A stretch of 64,000 bases of DNA from JBPYCR01 sp051846935 (GTDB lineage: Bacteria > Bacillota > Bacilli > Bacillales > Amphibacillaceae), in contig NZ_JBPYCS010000004.1 of assembly GCF_051846935.1 (NCBI RefSeq), forward strand, positions 62,001 to 126,000. The letters run 5' to 3'. Below the pieces are notes generated by a model. The model saw only the letters and a list, made by a program, of their open reading frames with translations, had not been told where the DNA came from and searched no databases. The translations under genes and the position numbers were made by a program. Below are positions 8,589-17,340 of the stretch, in pieces (positions within the stretch are counted from its first letter, which is position 1; each line of letters starts with the position of its first letter).

Positions 8589-8640
8589 CAAAAAAAAAAG
8601 AAAAAGTGACACCAATCAGTAAAATTATTTGATCGGTATC
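8589..8640 (-). terminator. Rho-independent terminator of ftsZ
   Basis: On the minus strand an 11-bp stem (8640-8630, GATACCGATCA, with 8618-8608, TGATTGGTGTC, including G-T pairs) is followed by a long T-rich tract. It lies about 50 bp after the ftsZ stop. Confidence 0.85.
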
Positions 8641-8692
8641 ATCTTTTCTTTTTTGGTATAGCAACATTACAGTAATATTTCCCCTTACCTAC

Positions 8693-9820
8693 TTATCGAC
8701 GGTTGCGATTGCGGTTTCTAAGGAAAGTAGGTATGTCTAAAGTATCTTCATGATTTGCTGAACTAGAATCATTTCCATCTACTTGTTCAGGTTCATTCGC
8801 TTTTGTAGCCGCATGCTGATGCGTCATTGTTACAGGTCGTTTCGCTTTATTTTGATTCATATGTTTTGTTTCGTCAAAGCCAGTAGCGATAACGGTAACA
8901 ATAATTTCTTCTTTTAAATTTTCATTTATAACGGAACCAAAAATAACATTCACTTCATCGTCTGCAGCAGATGTTACTAAATCAGCCGCTTCCTGTACTT
9001 CATATAAGCTTAAGTTTGTCCCGCCAGAAATATTCATTAAGATCCCATGAGCGCCATCTATTGATGTTTCTAATAATGGAGATGAAATAGCCTTTTTAGC
9101 TGCCTCTGTCGCCCTATTTTCACCAGTAGCTACACCAATACCCATTAATGCTGACCCTTTATCATACATAATCGTTTTAACGTCAGCAAAATCCACGTTA
9201 ATTAGCCCTGGCTTTGCAATTAAGTCAGATATTCCTTGAACACCTTGACGAAGAACGTTATCTGCTTCTCTGAATGCTTCAAGCATAGGGGTGTTTTTGT
9301 CCACAATTTCCAATAAGCGATCGTTTGGTATAACAATCAAAGTATCAACGTTGCTTTTTAACGTTTCGATTCCGGTAATCGCTTGGGTAGAACGTCTTCT
9401 TCCTTCAAAAGAGAAAGGTCGTGTAACTACACCAACTGTTAAAGCACCAAGTTCCTTAGCCACTTGAGCAATCACTGGAGCAGCGCCCGTTCCAGTTCCG
9501 CCCCCCATGCCAGCTGTAACGAAAATCATATCAGCGCCTTGTAATGCTTCTTCGATTTGCTCTTTACTTTCTTCAGCTGCTTTTTTACCAACTTCAGGGT
9601 TTGCACCCGCACCTAGTCCTCGGGTAAGCTTGCCACCTATTTGTAGCTTCACTTCAGCTTTAGATAAGTTTAATGCTTGTGAGTCGGTATTTACCGCAAT
9701 AAATTCTACACCTTCAACACCATGTTCGATCATACGATTAACCGCATTATTTCCGCCGCCACCAACTCCAATTACTTTAATTGTGGCCAATTGATCCATA
9801 TTTGTATCAAAATCTAACAT
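8693..9820 (-). CDS. ftsZ: Cell division GTPase FtsZ
   Basis: Tubulin-like GTPase that polymerises into the cytokinetic ring at midcell. The GTP-binding signature GGGTGTG is at residues 106-112, and the N-terminal loop VIGVGGGGNNAVNRM precedes it. The variable linker (about 315-355) is followed by the conserved C-terminal peptide DIPTFLRNRNRNRR, which binds FtsA, SepF and other partners. The 375-residue length is normal. The ATG has AGGAGG upstream. It is 110 bp downstream of ftsA and ends the dcw transcript at a strong terminator. Confidence 0.98.
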   Translation of the reverse strand: MLDFDTNMDQLATIKVIGVGGGGNNAVNRMIEHGVEGVEFIAVNTDSQALNLSKAEVKLQIGGKLTRGLGAGANPEVGKKAAEESKEQIEEALQGADMIFVTAGMGGGTGTGAAPVIAQVAKELGALTVGVVTRPFSFEGRRRSTQAITGIETLKSNVDTLIVIPNDRLLEIVDKNTPMLEAFREADNVLRQGVQGISDLIAKPGLINVDFADVKTIMYDKGSALMGIGVATGENRATEAAKKAISSPLLETSIDGAHGILMNISGGTNLSLYEVQEAADLVTSAADDEVNVIFGSVINENLKEEIIVTVIATGFDETKHMNQNKAKRPVTMTHQHAATKANEPEQVDGNDSSSANHEDTLDIPTFLRNRNRNRR

Positions 9821-9930
9821 AATTTGTTCCTCCTAATATGTAAAATCACAGGATTTCAAAAAGCAGTTAATATGCGTCGCTCGAGAAACATTGATTGTTC
9901 TATGTTTCTACTACTGAATAAAACTATTGA

Positions 9931-11208
9931 TTAATCAAAGAAATACTTAAATAGGTTCGCCATCCCTGACTCTTTCTTTTCCTTTTTACCCTCTGCATGA
10001 TTACGCTGCTTTTTTGGTCGTTTTGCTGGTTGATCAGGCGTAGACATAATTACAGAAGGAAACAATTCTTTTCCTTGTATTTTCGCATTACGGTAAGCAA
10101 ATTGCAAGGTTCCAACACCAACTGTAAATTGTGGTTCCCTTACACCGATATAATCTGGAATCGCAATTCGAGCATTCGCTCTAAATACATCTTGTGCAAG
10201 ATCTAATACACCTGGCATTTTCATTGTTCCACCCGTTAAAACATATCCCCCTGGTACATCTTGGTATCCCATTTTACGAATTTCTCTCATTGCATAGGCA
10301 TATATTTCTTCCAGGCGTGCTTCAATCATATCTGAAATTTCTAATTGATTGTACGTTTGCTTCGTATTACTGCCGATGATAAACGCTTCAAAAGTTTCCG
10401 ATTCTTGCGCAGTATCGTAAAAGGCATGTCCATAGTTTTTCTTTATATCTTCCGCTTCTTCAGTAGACGTACGAAGTCCGATAGAAATATCCTTTGTAAT
10501 ATTATCTCCACCAAGTGGCACCATACTTGTAGAAACTAGATGGTCATGCTCAAATACAGAAACTGTCGTACATCCTCCACCGATATCTACTAAAGCGACA
10601 CCTAAGTTTTTTTCATCCTTGGACAGTGCAACGGTCCCAGCAGCTAGTGGCTGTAAGCAAATATCCAATACTTCTAGATGCGCCCGTTCCACACATTTTA
10701 AAATATTATGTAAAAATGTTTTAGAGCACGTTATTATCGTTCCTTCCATTTCTAAACGAACACCAATCATTCCACGCGGATCATTAATTTCGTCTAAACC
10801 GTCCACAATAAACTGTTTAGGAATTACATCAATAATTTCACGTTCTGGTGGGATTGATATTACTTGTGCACCATCAATGACTCTTGCAATATCCTCGTCA
10901 CCGATCTCTCTATTTTCACTTTGTACTGCAACAACCCCGTGACACGGCTGGAGCTGAATATGATTTCCATTTATACCAACAACAACACGCTCAATTTGCA
11001 TTCCTACCATATGCTCTGCTTGCTCAATCGCATTTCGTATCGATTGGACGGTTTCATCAATATCAACAATGGCACCTTTTTTCATTCCACTAGATTTAGC
11101 TGTCCCCACACCGATAATATTCAAGGAGTCATTTAATACTTCTCCAATAATAACTTTAATTTCTGCTGTACCTATATCAAGGCTTACTAATATTTCACTT
11201 TGATTCAT
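9931..11208 (-). CDS. ftsA: Cell division protein FtsA
   Basis: Actin-like ATPase that tethers FtsZ filaments to the membrane. The 425 residues show the phosphate-1 motif SLDIGTAEIKVIIGE at the N-terminus, the SHS2 (1C) domain with VVVGINGNHIQLQPCHGV, phosphate-2 VALVDIGGGCTTVSVF, and the adenosine motif GYVLTGGTMKMPGV. The C-terminus ends in an amphipathic helix, GMANLFKYFFD, for membrane binding after a Lys-rich linker. The ATG is preceded by AGGAGGTGCCTCGAC. It lies between divIB and ftsZ; the sbp and ylxX genes found near here in B. subtilis are absent. Confidence 0.97.
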   Translation of the reverse strand: MNQSEILVSLDIGTAEIKVIIGEVLNDSLNIIGVGTAKSSGMKKGAIVDIDETVQSIRNAIEQAEHMVGMQIERVVVGINGNHIQLQPCHGVVAVQSENREIGDEDIARVIDGAQVISIPPEREIIDVIPKQFIVDGLDEINDPRGMIGVRLEMEGTIITCSKTFLHNILKCVERAHLEVLDICLQPLAAGTVALSKDEKNLGVALVDIGGGCTTVSVFEHDHLVSTSMVPLGGDNITKDISIGLRTSTEEAEDIKKNYGHAFYDTAQESETFEAFIIGSNTKQTYNQLEISDMIEARLEEIYAYAMREIRKMGYQDVPGGYVLTGGTMKMPGVLDLAQDVFRANARIAIPDYIGVREPQFTVGVGTLQFAYRNAKIQGKELFPSVIMSTPDQPAKRPKKQRNHAEGKKEKKESGMANLFKYFFD

Positions 11209-11341
11209 GTCGAGGCACCTCCTAATATCCGTTCATATTCTATCAGGTCAAATCGTTTTTTAATATATTAAACTACGCGTTGATCTATTTGTGATCAAAT
11301 GGATGTAGATTAATTAATGTAAAATTAGTTTGTATTTTCAA

Positions 11342-12121
11342 TCATGAATCATCTTGTTCTGCTTCCTCTTTGTTACTTTCATTCGTCTTTTCAAAGTAAG
11401 AACCTACACCGATATGTATTATACCCTTTTCTTGTGGATTAAGCTGGGAAACAATAGAAGGATATGCTTTCATTTTTTCAGAAAATCCTCTTATCGTACC
11501 ATTTACGGTATAGCCATCATTCATATATAAAATAATTTTATACTTATTTTTTTCTGTCGGTTGCCAAGATACTTCTGAAATCAAATGTAAAATACTATCT
11601 GGCAATTGTTGGAGCTCCTTCGCCATCTTTGTTAAAAATCCTGCATCGTTAAAGTTCGACATTAATGGCGCATCACCAACAACCGAAGCATTAATCGTTG
11701 TTAACTTTTCGCCGTTTTCCAACACCGGATGATACACCCCTTTTTGCTCGATGTATCCTATAAGATCATGCTCTTTTAGATGGATTTCTACAGTCCAAGG
11801 CAGCTTTCGTACAACCTCCACTTGATCAACAACTGGATTCTTTTTAATTGTTTCACCAATGCCTGTCCGATCGATTGCCCAAATATTTGTCCGCGTAGAT
11901 AGTTCACTTAAAGCGATAACTTCGTCTTCCTTTAAAAATGCATTACCTTTTACTTCTATTTGTTTTATATGGCTTAATGGTGATTGTAAATAAACAATAA
12001 TGGAAATTAAAATGAAAAATATAGAGAGATAAAATATTAATCGCCGATTTGCTTTCTTTTTTCTAGCCTGTTTCAGCTTTGGGATTCGATCTTCAATGGA
12101 AACGACGTTTTTCTTTTTCAT
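11342..12121 (-). CDS. divIB: Cell division protein DivIB/FtsQ
   Basis: Bitopic divisome protein that stabilises FtsL and DivIC outside the membrane. The 259 residues show a basic cytoplasmic tail (residues 1-27), one membrane segment (about 28-46, LIFYLSIFFILISIIVYLQ) and an extracellular POTRA domain from about residue 50 (HIKQIEVKGNAFLKEDEVI), followed by the beta domain and an acidic tail. It has AGAAGGAAGC as a ribosome binding site. murG and murB, its upstream neighbours in B. subtilis, are absent; a terminator separates it from spoVE, so it should have its own promoter in the 12122-12270 gap, though none could be defined firmly. Confidence 0.93.
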   Translation of the reverse strand: MKKKNVVSIEDRIPKLKQARKKKANRRLIFYLSIFFILISIIVYLQSPLSHIKQIEVKGNAFLKEDEVIALSELSTRTNIWAIDRTGIGETIKKNPVVDQVEVVRKLPWTVEIHLKEHDLIGYIEQKGVYHPVLENGEKLTTINASVVGDAPLMSNFNDAGFLTKMAKELQQLPDSILHLISEVSWQPTEKNKYKIILYMNDGYTVNGTIRGFSEKMKAYPSIVSQLNPQEKGIIHIGVGSYFEKTNESNKEEAEQDDS

Positions 12122-12265
12122 TTTTATTGCTTCCTTCTATTTATTTATCAGAAATGATTTTGTATACTAGTACACATTGCACCATCCACATTTACTGTTT
12201 TGACAAATATACGCGTACGTTTATTTAGGATGTTTCCTATTTTAGTATAATCATTTTAAATTGAC

Positions 12266-12300
12266 TAAAAAATAAACGGTATCATTTGGATATACCGTTT
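12266..12300 (-). terminator. Rho-independent terminator after spoVE
   Basis: On the minus strand AAACGGTAT (12300-12292) pairs with ATACCGTTT (12282-12274), followed by ATTTTTTAG. It lies about 107 bp after the spoVE stop and would isolate divIB-ftsA-ftsZ from the upstream cluster. Confidence 0.8.
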
Positions 12301-12406
12301 CTTTTAATATATGAATTATAGCATATTATTCACGAAAACAGATAGTGCACAGGCTATTTTATCCGTATTAAATTTTACCAACCTCATTTTTTTGTTGAAT
12401 CTAGGT

Positions 12407-13519
12407 CTAAAGTCTTGTGTATTTACTTATATTTAATAAAATACCTACGGAGGCCAAGGTTAGCGTTAAGCTCGATCCGCCATAACTTAAAAATGGTAGT
12501 GTTATACCAGTAACAGGAATAAGACCAATGACGACACTAACATTAATCATCATTTGAATCGCTAGCATAGACACGATCCCTAAAGCTAAAAAACGTCCAA
12601 ATGCGTCCGGTGCTTCGAGTGCAATTTTTATTCCGCGCCAAAATAAAAATATAAATAAAAGAATTACAAATGATCCACCGATAAATCCGGTTTCCTCTGC
12701 AACAATTGCAAATATAAAATCCGTCTGCGGTTCAGGCAAATAGAAGTATTTCTGTAATCCCTTCCCTAAGCCGACACCCATTAAACCACCTGGTCCAATC
12801 GCATAAAGTGATTGAATAATTTGAAAACCATCACCTAACGGATCCTCCCATGGATTTAGAAAAGCAGTAATTCGGCTAATTCGATAGGGTGCGGATACTA
12901 TAAGAAATACAAATCCCAACAACCCTAATATACCTAAGCTAATAAAGTGAGAAATTTTTGCACCTGCAACAAATATAAGCATCATACAAGTTAAAACAAG
13001 AACGACCCCTGTTCCTAAATCAGGCTGTAGCATAATTAATCCAAAAGCTGTAAAAACGAGTAAAATTGCAGGTAGAAAGCCTTTTTTCAATGACGTAATA
13101 TATTTTTGATAGCTCGCTAAATATGCCGATAAATAAATAATCAAGCCTAGCTTCATAAACTCGGACGGTTGGATACTAAAAGCACCTACACCGATCCAGC
13201 TTTGTGCTCCCCCGCGCACAATTCCAATGCCAGGAATTAAAACGGCAAGAAGTAACAGAAAACAAATAAACAATAGCGTTGGCGCATACTTTTTCCACGT
13301 ACCGTAAGGAATGAATATCATTAAGATCATTGCACCTACACCGACGATAGAAAATAAAAGTTGCCTTTTTAAAAAGAACATCGTATCGGCATACTTGTAA
13401 TCCGCCCATATAAACGAGGAGCTATATACCATGACAATACCTATTACGAGCAAAATAATAATTACACTGAATAAAGTATAATCTGGCGCATCCTGATAAT
13501 GAAACCATTTTTTAAACAA
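12407..13519 (-). CDS. spoVE: SEDS glycosyltransferase SpoVE
   Basis: SEDS-family peptidoglycan glycosyltransferase needed for spore cortex synthesis, working with SpoVD. About ten membrane segments are visible. Family motifs include VMVYSSSFIWADYKYADTMF, GAFSIQPSEFMKLGLIIYL, LLQPDLGTG-like MLQPDLGTG, and VTGITLPFLSYGGSS. The WADYK motif and position after murD favour SpoVE over FtsW, and a separate ftsW is at 57028. The start is placed at TTG 13519, 7 nt from AGGGG; a GTG at 13528 would abut the ribosome binding site. That site lies inside a strong hairpin. The 370-residue length is normal. Confidence 0.93.
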   Translation of the reverse strand: MFKKWFHYQDAPDYTLFSVIIILLVIGIVMVYSSSFIWADYKYADTMFFLKRQLLFSIVGVGAMILMIFIPYGTWKKYAPTLLFICFLLLLAVLIPGIGIVRGGAQSWIGVGAFSIQPSEFMKLGLIIYLSAYLASYQKYITSLKKGFLPAILLVFTAFGLIMLQPDLGTGVVLVLTCMMLIFVAGAKISHFISLGILGLLGFVFLIVSAPYRISRITAFLNPWEDPLGDGFQIIQSLYAIGPGGLMGVGLGKGLQKYFYLPEPQTDFIFAIVAEETGFIGGSFVILLFIFLFWRGIKIALEAPDAFGRFLALGIVSMLAIQMMINVSVVIGLIPVTGITLPFLSYGGSSLTLTLASVGILLNISKYTRL

Positions 13520-13520
13520 A

Positions 13521-13560
13521 ATAAACACCCCTTTAAAAAGTATTAAAAGGGGGTGTTTTT
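13521..13560 (-). terminator. Hairpin between murD and spoVE covering the spoVE ribosome binding site
   Basis: Minus-strand arms 13558-13546 (AACACCCCCTTTT region) and 13534-13523 (AAAGGGGTGTTT) form a stem of about 12 bp with an AT-rich loop, followed by ATTTTG. It can work as a terminator after murD. The 3' arm includes AGGGGTG (13532-13526), the only good ribosome binding site for spoVE, so the hairpin could also reduce spoVE translation. Confidence 0.7.
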
Positions 13561-13595
13561 AACCTCATATAAAAAGATAGTAAGGAAACAAGCCC

Positions 13596-14942
13596 CTATG
13601 CTAGTTTATGCACAGCTTGAATAAACATGTCTCCTCTTTCTTCAAATGTTCGATATTGATCCCAGCTGGCACATGCTGGGGACAAGAGTACAACATCGCC
13701 TTTCGACGAAACATTATAAGCTAATTTAACAGCCTCATCCATAGTATCTACTATCGTTGACTCTATTTTTAATTCGTTCGCGATGCTTTGTATTTTTTTA
13801 GCTGTTTCACCAAACAGCACCATTTTCTTCACATGGGTTAAGTCTTTCTTTAATGCTTGAAAGCCATTTCCGCGATCCAGTCCTCCAGCCAGGAGTATTA
13901 CTGGCTGGCTAAAGGCTCGTAACGCTTTTTGAGTTGCTAGGACATTTGTCGCTTTTGAATCATTGTAAAATGATCGGCCTTGTATGTTAGCAACAAATTG
14001 CAAACGATGTCTAACCCCTGTAAATGTTTTTAAAACATATTTAATTGCTTCGTCTGTAGCTCCGCACGATTTAGCAATACTTATCGCAGCCAAAATATTA
14101 GCTAGATTGTGCTCACCTACTAACGCAATATCGTCTACGTCTACAATACGTTCCCCTTGAAAATAAATAGCTTGCTCATGTAAGCATGCGCCATCTGAAA
14201 ACCACTTTCTTACAGAAAATGGTACGAGTCTAGCGCGTGCGTCTTTTACCATTCGTAGTATTGTTGAGTCGTCTGCATTATAAACAAGCATGTCTTCTGC
14301 CGTTTGGTTTTTAAAAATGTTCGATTTAGCTTGAACATAATTGTCCACTGTTTTATGGTAATCCAAATGTGCTTCATAAATATTTAAAAGCGCACTTATC
14401 TTTGGTCGAAACGACTGAACTCCAAGCAATTGAAAGGAGGAAAGCTCAAGTAATAATCGTTCCTCACTATCTGCATTGTTTGCTACTTCTACAGCCGCTG
14501 TACCGATGTTCCCCGCAATCTTTACTGAGAGATTACTTTGTATGAGCATTTCGCCTGTTAACGATGTCGTTGTCGTTTTCCCATTTGAGCCAGTAATACC
14601 TATAATCGGTCCTTTTGCAAGCTGTCCAGCTAATTCTATTTCTGTAATAATTGGAACTTGTCTATTTTTAGCCTCTTGAATTAAGGGATGTTCGTAAGGA
14701 ATTCCTGGATTTTTTACAATTGTAGTGACATCTTCCAAGACGGAGACTGGATGGGAACCAGTAATTACCTCTGCACCTAACGCTTGCAATTCGTTTATCG
14801 ATTGTTCGTTTCCTGCTGTTTTACCGTCATTGACTCGTACCGCTATACCATGCTCTAATAACACCTTTGCTGCGGCCGTTCCGCTTTTTGCCAAACCTAA
14901 CACGAGTACATGCTCATAAGGAAGTATTGTTTGATTCTTCAA
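13596..14942 (-). CDS. murD: UDP-N-acetylmuramoylalanine-D-glutamate ligase MurD
   Basis: Adds D-glutamate to UDP-MurNAc-L-Ala in the cytoplasm. Seen are the N-terminal nucleotide-sugar domain, the ATP loop GPIIGITGSNGKTTTTSLTG (about residues 113-131), the central-domain signature with ELSSFQL and HLDYHKTVDNY, and the C-terminal domain with LLAGGLDRGNGF and SPACASWDQY. The 448 residues are the usual length. The start is a TTG whose last two bases overlap the mraY stop (TTGA), with GAGGTGGG upstream, so translation is probably coupled. Confidence 0.97.
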   Translation of the reverse strand: MKNQTILPYEHVLVLGLAKSGTAAAKVLLEHGIAVRVNDGKTAGNEQSINELQALGAEVITGSHPVSVLEDVTTIVKNPGIPYEHPLIQEAKNRQVPIITEIELAGQLAKGPIIGITGSNGKTTTTSLTGEMLIQSNLSVKIAGNIGTAAVEVANNADSEERLLLELSSFQLLGVQSFRPKISALLNIYEAHLDYHKTVDNYVQAKSNIFKNQTAEDMLVYNADDSTILRMVKDARARLVPFSVRKWFSDGACLHEQAIYFQGERIVDVDDIALVGEHNLANILAAISIAKSCGATDEAIKYVLKTFTGVRHRLQFVANIQGRSFYNDSKATNVLATQKALRAFSQPVILLAGGLDRGNGFQALKKDLTHVKKMVLFGETAKKIQSIANELKIESTIVDTMDEAVKLAYNVSSKGDVVLLSPACASWDQYRTFEERGDMFIQAVHKLA

Positions 14943-15928
14943 CTTAGGCCCACCTCAATATAAACTCCAAGTACCGCAAATATAAGTCCAATCAGCCAAA
15001 ACGTAGTAACCACTCGCCATTCTGACCAGCCCAATAACTCATAATGGTGATGCAACGGACTCATTTTGAACACTCGTTTCCCTGTTGTTTTAAATGATAT
15101 AACTTGAATTATAACAGAAAGTGTCTCGAGTACGAATACACCACCGATAATTACTAGAATAAATTCCATTTTGGTTAAAATAGCTACAGCTGCAATAGCA
15201 GCTCCTAAGGCTAATGATCCTGTATCACCCATAAATACTTTTGCTGGATGTGCATTAAAAACTAAAAAGCCAAGTAATGCACCTACGATTGCTAAAGAAA
15301 ATATTGTAGATACTTCGTTATCGACAAAAGCGTGTGAAGCAAGCAATGCAAATGCACCAAATGCAATCGTAGCCGTTCCTGCGAGCAAACCATCCAAGCC
15401 ATCCGTTAGATTGACAGCATTTGAAGCGCCGACAAGCATAAAAATTATTAATAACGCATAACCCCAGCCAAGCTCTAATTGGATAGCCGTTCCTGGTATT
15501 TCAACATATGTGGGAAAGCCGTTAGATCGTAAAGTAAAGTAAAAAATTAATGCAATAACAACTTGACCAATCATTTTTTGTTTCGAGGTTAATCCCAAAT
15601 TACGCTTTTTTATAATTTTAATAAAATCATCTAAAAATCCAAGTAGTCCATACGAAATAATAACGAATAATAAAAGCCAGAACTTATAACTTATTGGATA
15701 GACAGCAAATTTGTTAACAATAATAACTGTTGTAAGGACGACACTAAAAACAATCATTAAGCCACCCATCGTAGGTGTACCCGTTTTTTTCAAATGGGAT
15801 TGCGGACCCTCTTCCCGAATACTTTGTCCAAATTTTAAACGCCTTAAAAAAGGGATGAAAATTGGGGATAGAAGGACGGTAATTAAAAATGCGATCGCAA
15901 TTGTCATTGTTAATACATATATATTCAC
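14939..15928 (-). CDS. mraY: Phospho-N-acetylmuramoyl-pentapeptide transferase MraY
   Basis: Integral membrane enzyme that makes lipid I from UDP-MurNAc-pentapeptide and undecaprenyl phosphate. About ten membrane helices are visible. Key motifs are FGQSIREEGPQSHLKKTGTP, GFLDDFIKI, NLTDGLDGLLAG, FMGDTGSLALG and SPLHHHYELLGWSE. The start is the GTG at 15928 (MNIYVLTMTIAIAF, 329 residues), with GAGGAGG 8 nt upstream. An upstream ATG at 15952 would put the ribosome binding site inside the gene. It overlaps murD by 4 bp and follows murF after 50 bp. Confidence 0.97.
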   Translation of the reverse strand: MNIYVLTMTIAIAFLITVLLSPIFIPFLRRLKFGQSIREEGPQSHLKKTGTPTMGGLMIVFSVVLTTVIIVNKFAVYPISYKFWLLLFVIISYGLLGFLDDFIKIIKKRNLGLTSKQKMIGQVVIALIFYFTLRSNGFPTYVEIPGTAIQLELGWGYALLIIFMLVGASNAVNLTDGLDGLLAGTATIAFGAFALLASHAFVDNEVSTIFSLAIVGALLGFLVFNAHPAKVFMGDTGSLALGAAIAAVAILTKMEFILVIIGGVFVLETLSVIIQVISFKTTGKRVFKMSPLHHHYELLGWSEWRVVTTFWLIGLIFAVLGVYIEVGLS

Positions 15929-15978
15929 GAAATTTTCCTCCTCTAAAAGCAACCGTCCTATTCAGCGATTCGTATTGC

Positions 15979-17337
15979 TTATAATACTTTATTTATAATT
16001 TTTTCGAATTGCATTCCTCTTGACGCTTTAAACAAAACGATTGTATCTGTAGTCAATAAAGGCTCTAATGCGTTTATTAGTTTATTTATCGAGTGAAAGT
16101 GAGCGCATGTACTTATCGTATTTTCTTGTTCAACGGCTTTCGTAATCGTCTCTGATTCTTTTCCGTACGTAAACAATGCTGTGATTTGATTGTCAATATG
16201 AGGTGCAATCGATTGATGCAACGTTTCTGAGAAGTCACCTAACTCGTATATATCTCCCAACACAAGTATTTTATGTTTGAAACGACTCATTTGCTTTATC
16301 ACTTCAATCGAAGCAATCATTGAAGTTGGAGAAGCATTGTACGCATCATTAATAATTGTTGACCCATTTCTTCCCTTTAATTGCTCAAACCGCATGTTCG
16401 TAATTTTCAGTGCCGAGATCGCTTGCTTTACTTTATTCATATGAATTGATAGCTTTTTAGCTACAGCGATTGCGTAGGCGCAATTTTTCGCATGGTGCTG
16501 CCCTAAAAGAGGGGTGGTGAATTTATTTTCACGGGTAATTTGAAAGGTTGTACCTTCTAGGTCAACCACTACATCCTCTATTCTAATATCGTTTGCAGAA
16601 GTAAAACCACAGCGTATCTGCTCTTTCATAGTACGTATTTCAGATAATAATGGTTCATCCCCATCTATAATTAAACACCCGTTTTTCTTTAGTCCGCTTG
16701 TAATTTCAAGTTTTGCTTTAGCTATTCCTTCACGAGATCCAAGATGTTCAATATGTGACTCTCCAATATTCGTTATTACAGCAATATCGGGCTTTGCAAT
16801 TTTTGATAATAGCTCGATTTCTCCGAAATGATTCATACCCATTTCTAAAATTAACACTTCCGTTGACCGCGGCATTGCTAAAATGGTGAGTGGTAACCCG
16901 ATATGATTATTTAAATTCCCCTCGGTTGCATGGGTTTTATACGTAGTTTTAACGACGGTGGAAACAATATCCTTCGTTGTTGTTTTTCCATTTGATCCAG
17001 TAATCCCAATTACAGTTGGCTCAATTTCACTACGATACGCTGTTGCCAAGAGTTGCAAAGCCTCTAACGTATTGGAAGTGAAAAATATCGGGAAATCCTC
17101 CGGCAAAAAATCCGGCAATTGGTTATCTTCATCCCAAAGCGCTGCGATAGAACCCTTTTCAATTGCTTGCTTTATATAGTGATGACCGTCAAACGATTCA
17201 CCTGTTAACGGGATAAACAGCGCATTCGTTGAATGGTTCCTACTATCTGTCGTAACTTGTTCGATAGAAATGCTTTGTTCTACGTTGCCACGATGTACTG
17301 GGAATTGCTCAGCTAGCCATTTTAATTCGAATAACAT
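15979..17337 (-). CDS. murF: UDP-MurNAc-tripeptide D-alanyl-D-alanine ligase MurF
   Basis: Adds the D-Ala-D-Ala dipeptide to complete UDP-MurNAc-pentapeptide. Domain 1 has VTTDSRNHSTNALFIPLTGE. The ATP loop is VIGITGSNGKTTTKDIVSTV (about residues 108-127). The centre has VLILEMGMNHFGEI and GESHIEHLGSREGIAKAK, and the C-terminal domain has NDAYNASPTSM and LGDIYELGDFS. The 452 residues are normal. murE lies 3 bp upstream and mraY 50 bp downstream, the standard cluster order. Confidence 0.97.
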   Translation of the reverse strand: MLFELKWLAEQFPVHRGNVEQSISIEQVTTDSRNHSTNALFIPLTGESFDGHHYIKQAIEKGSIAALWDEDNQLPDFLPEDFPIFFTSNTLEALQLLATAYRSEIEPTVIGITGSNGKTTTKDIVSTVVKTTYKTHATEGNLNNHIGLPLTILAMPRSTEVLILEMGMNHFGEIELLSKIAKPDIAVITNIGESHIEHLGSREGIAKAKLEITSGLKKNGCLIIDGDEPLLSEIRTMKEQIRCGFTSANDIRIEDVVVDLEGTTFQITRENKFTTPLLGQHHAKNCAYAIAVAKKLSIHMNKVKQAISALKITNMRFEQLKGRNGSTIINDAYNASPTSMIASIEVIKQMSRFKHKILVLGDIYELGDFSETLHQSIAPHIDNQITALFTYGKESETITKAVEQENTISTCAHFHSINKLINALEPLLTTDTIVLFKASRGMQFEKIINKVL

Positions 17338-17340
17338 AGT

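Larger units (their letters stand above)
7954..8692. other. Intergenic region ftsZ-spoIIGA with a repeat copy
   Basis: About 740 bp without a convincing gene. It holds the presumed spoIIG promoter region (7954-8100), interspersed repeat copy A (8273-8500) and the ftsZ terminator (8589-8640). The stretch 8100-8270 shows no recognisable feature. B. subtilis has bpr here, which is absent. Confidence 0.7.

Noticed and set aside
8464..8667. 67-codon minus-strand frame after ftsZ
   Set aside because: It is made of the ftsZ terminator and the tail of repeat copy A.
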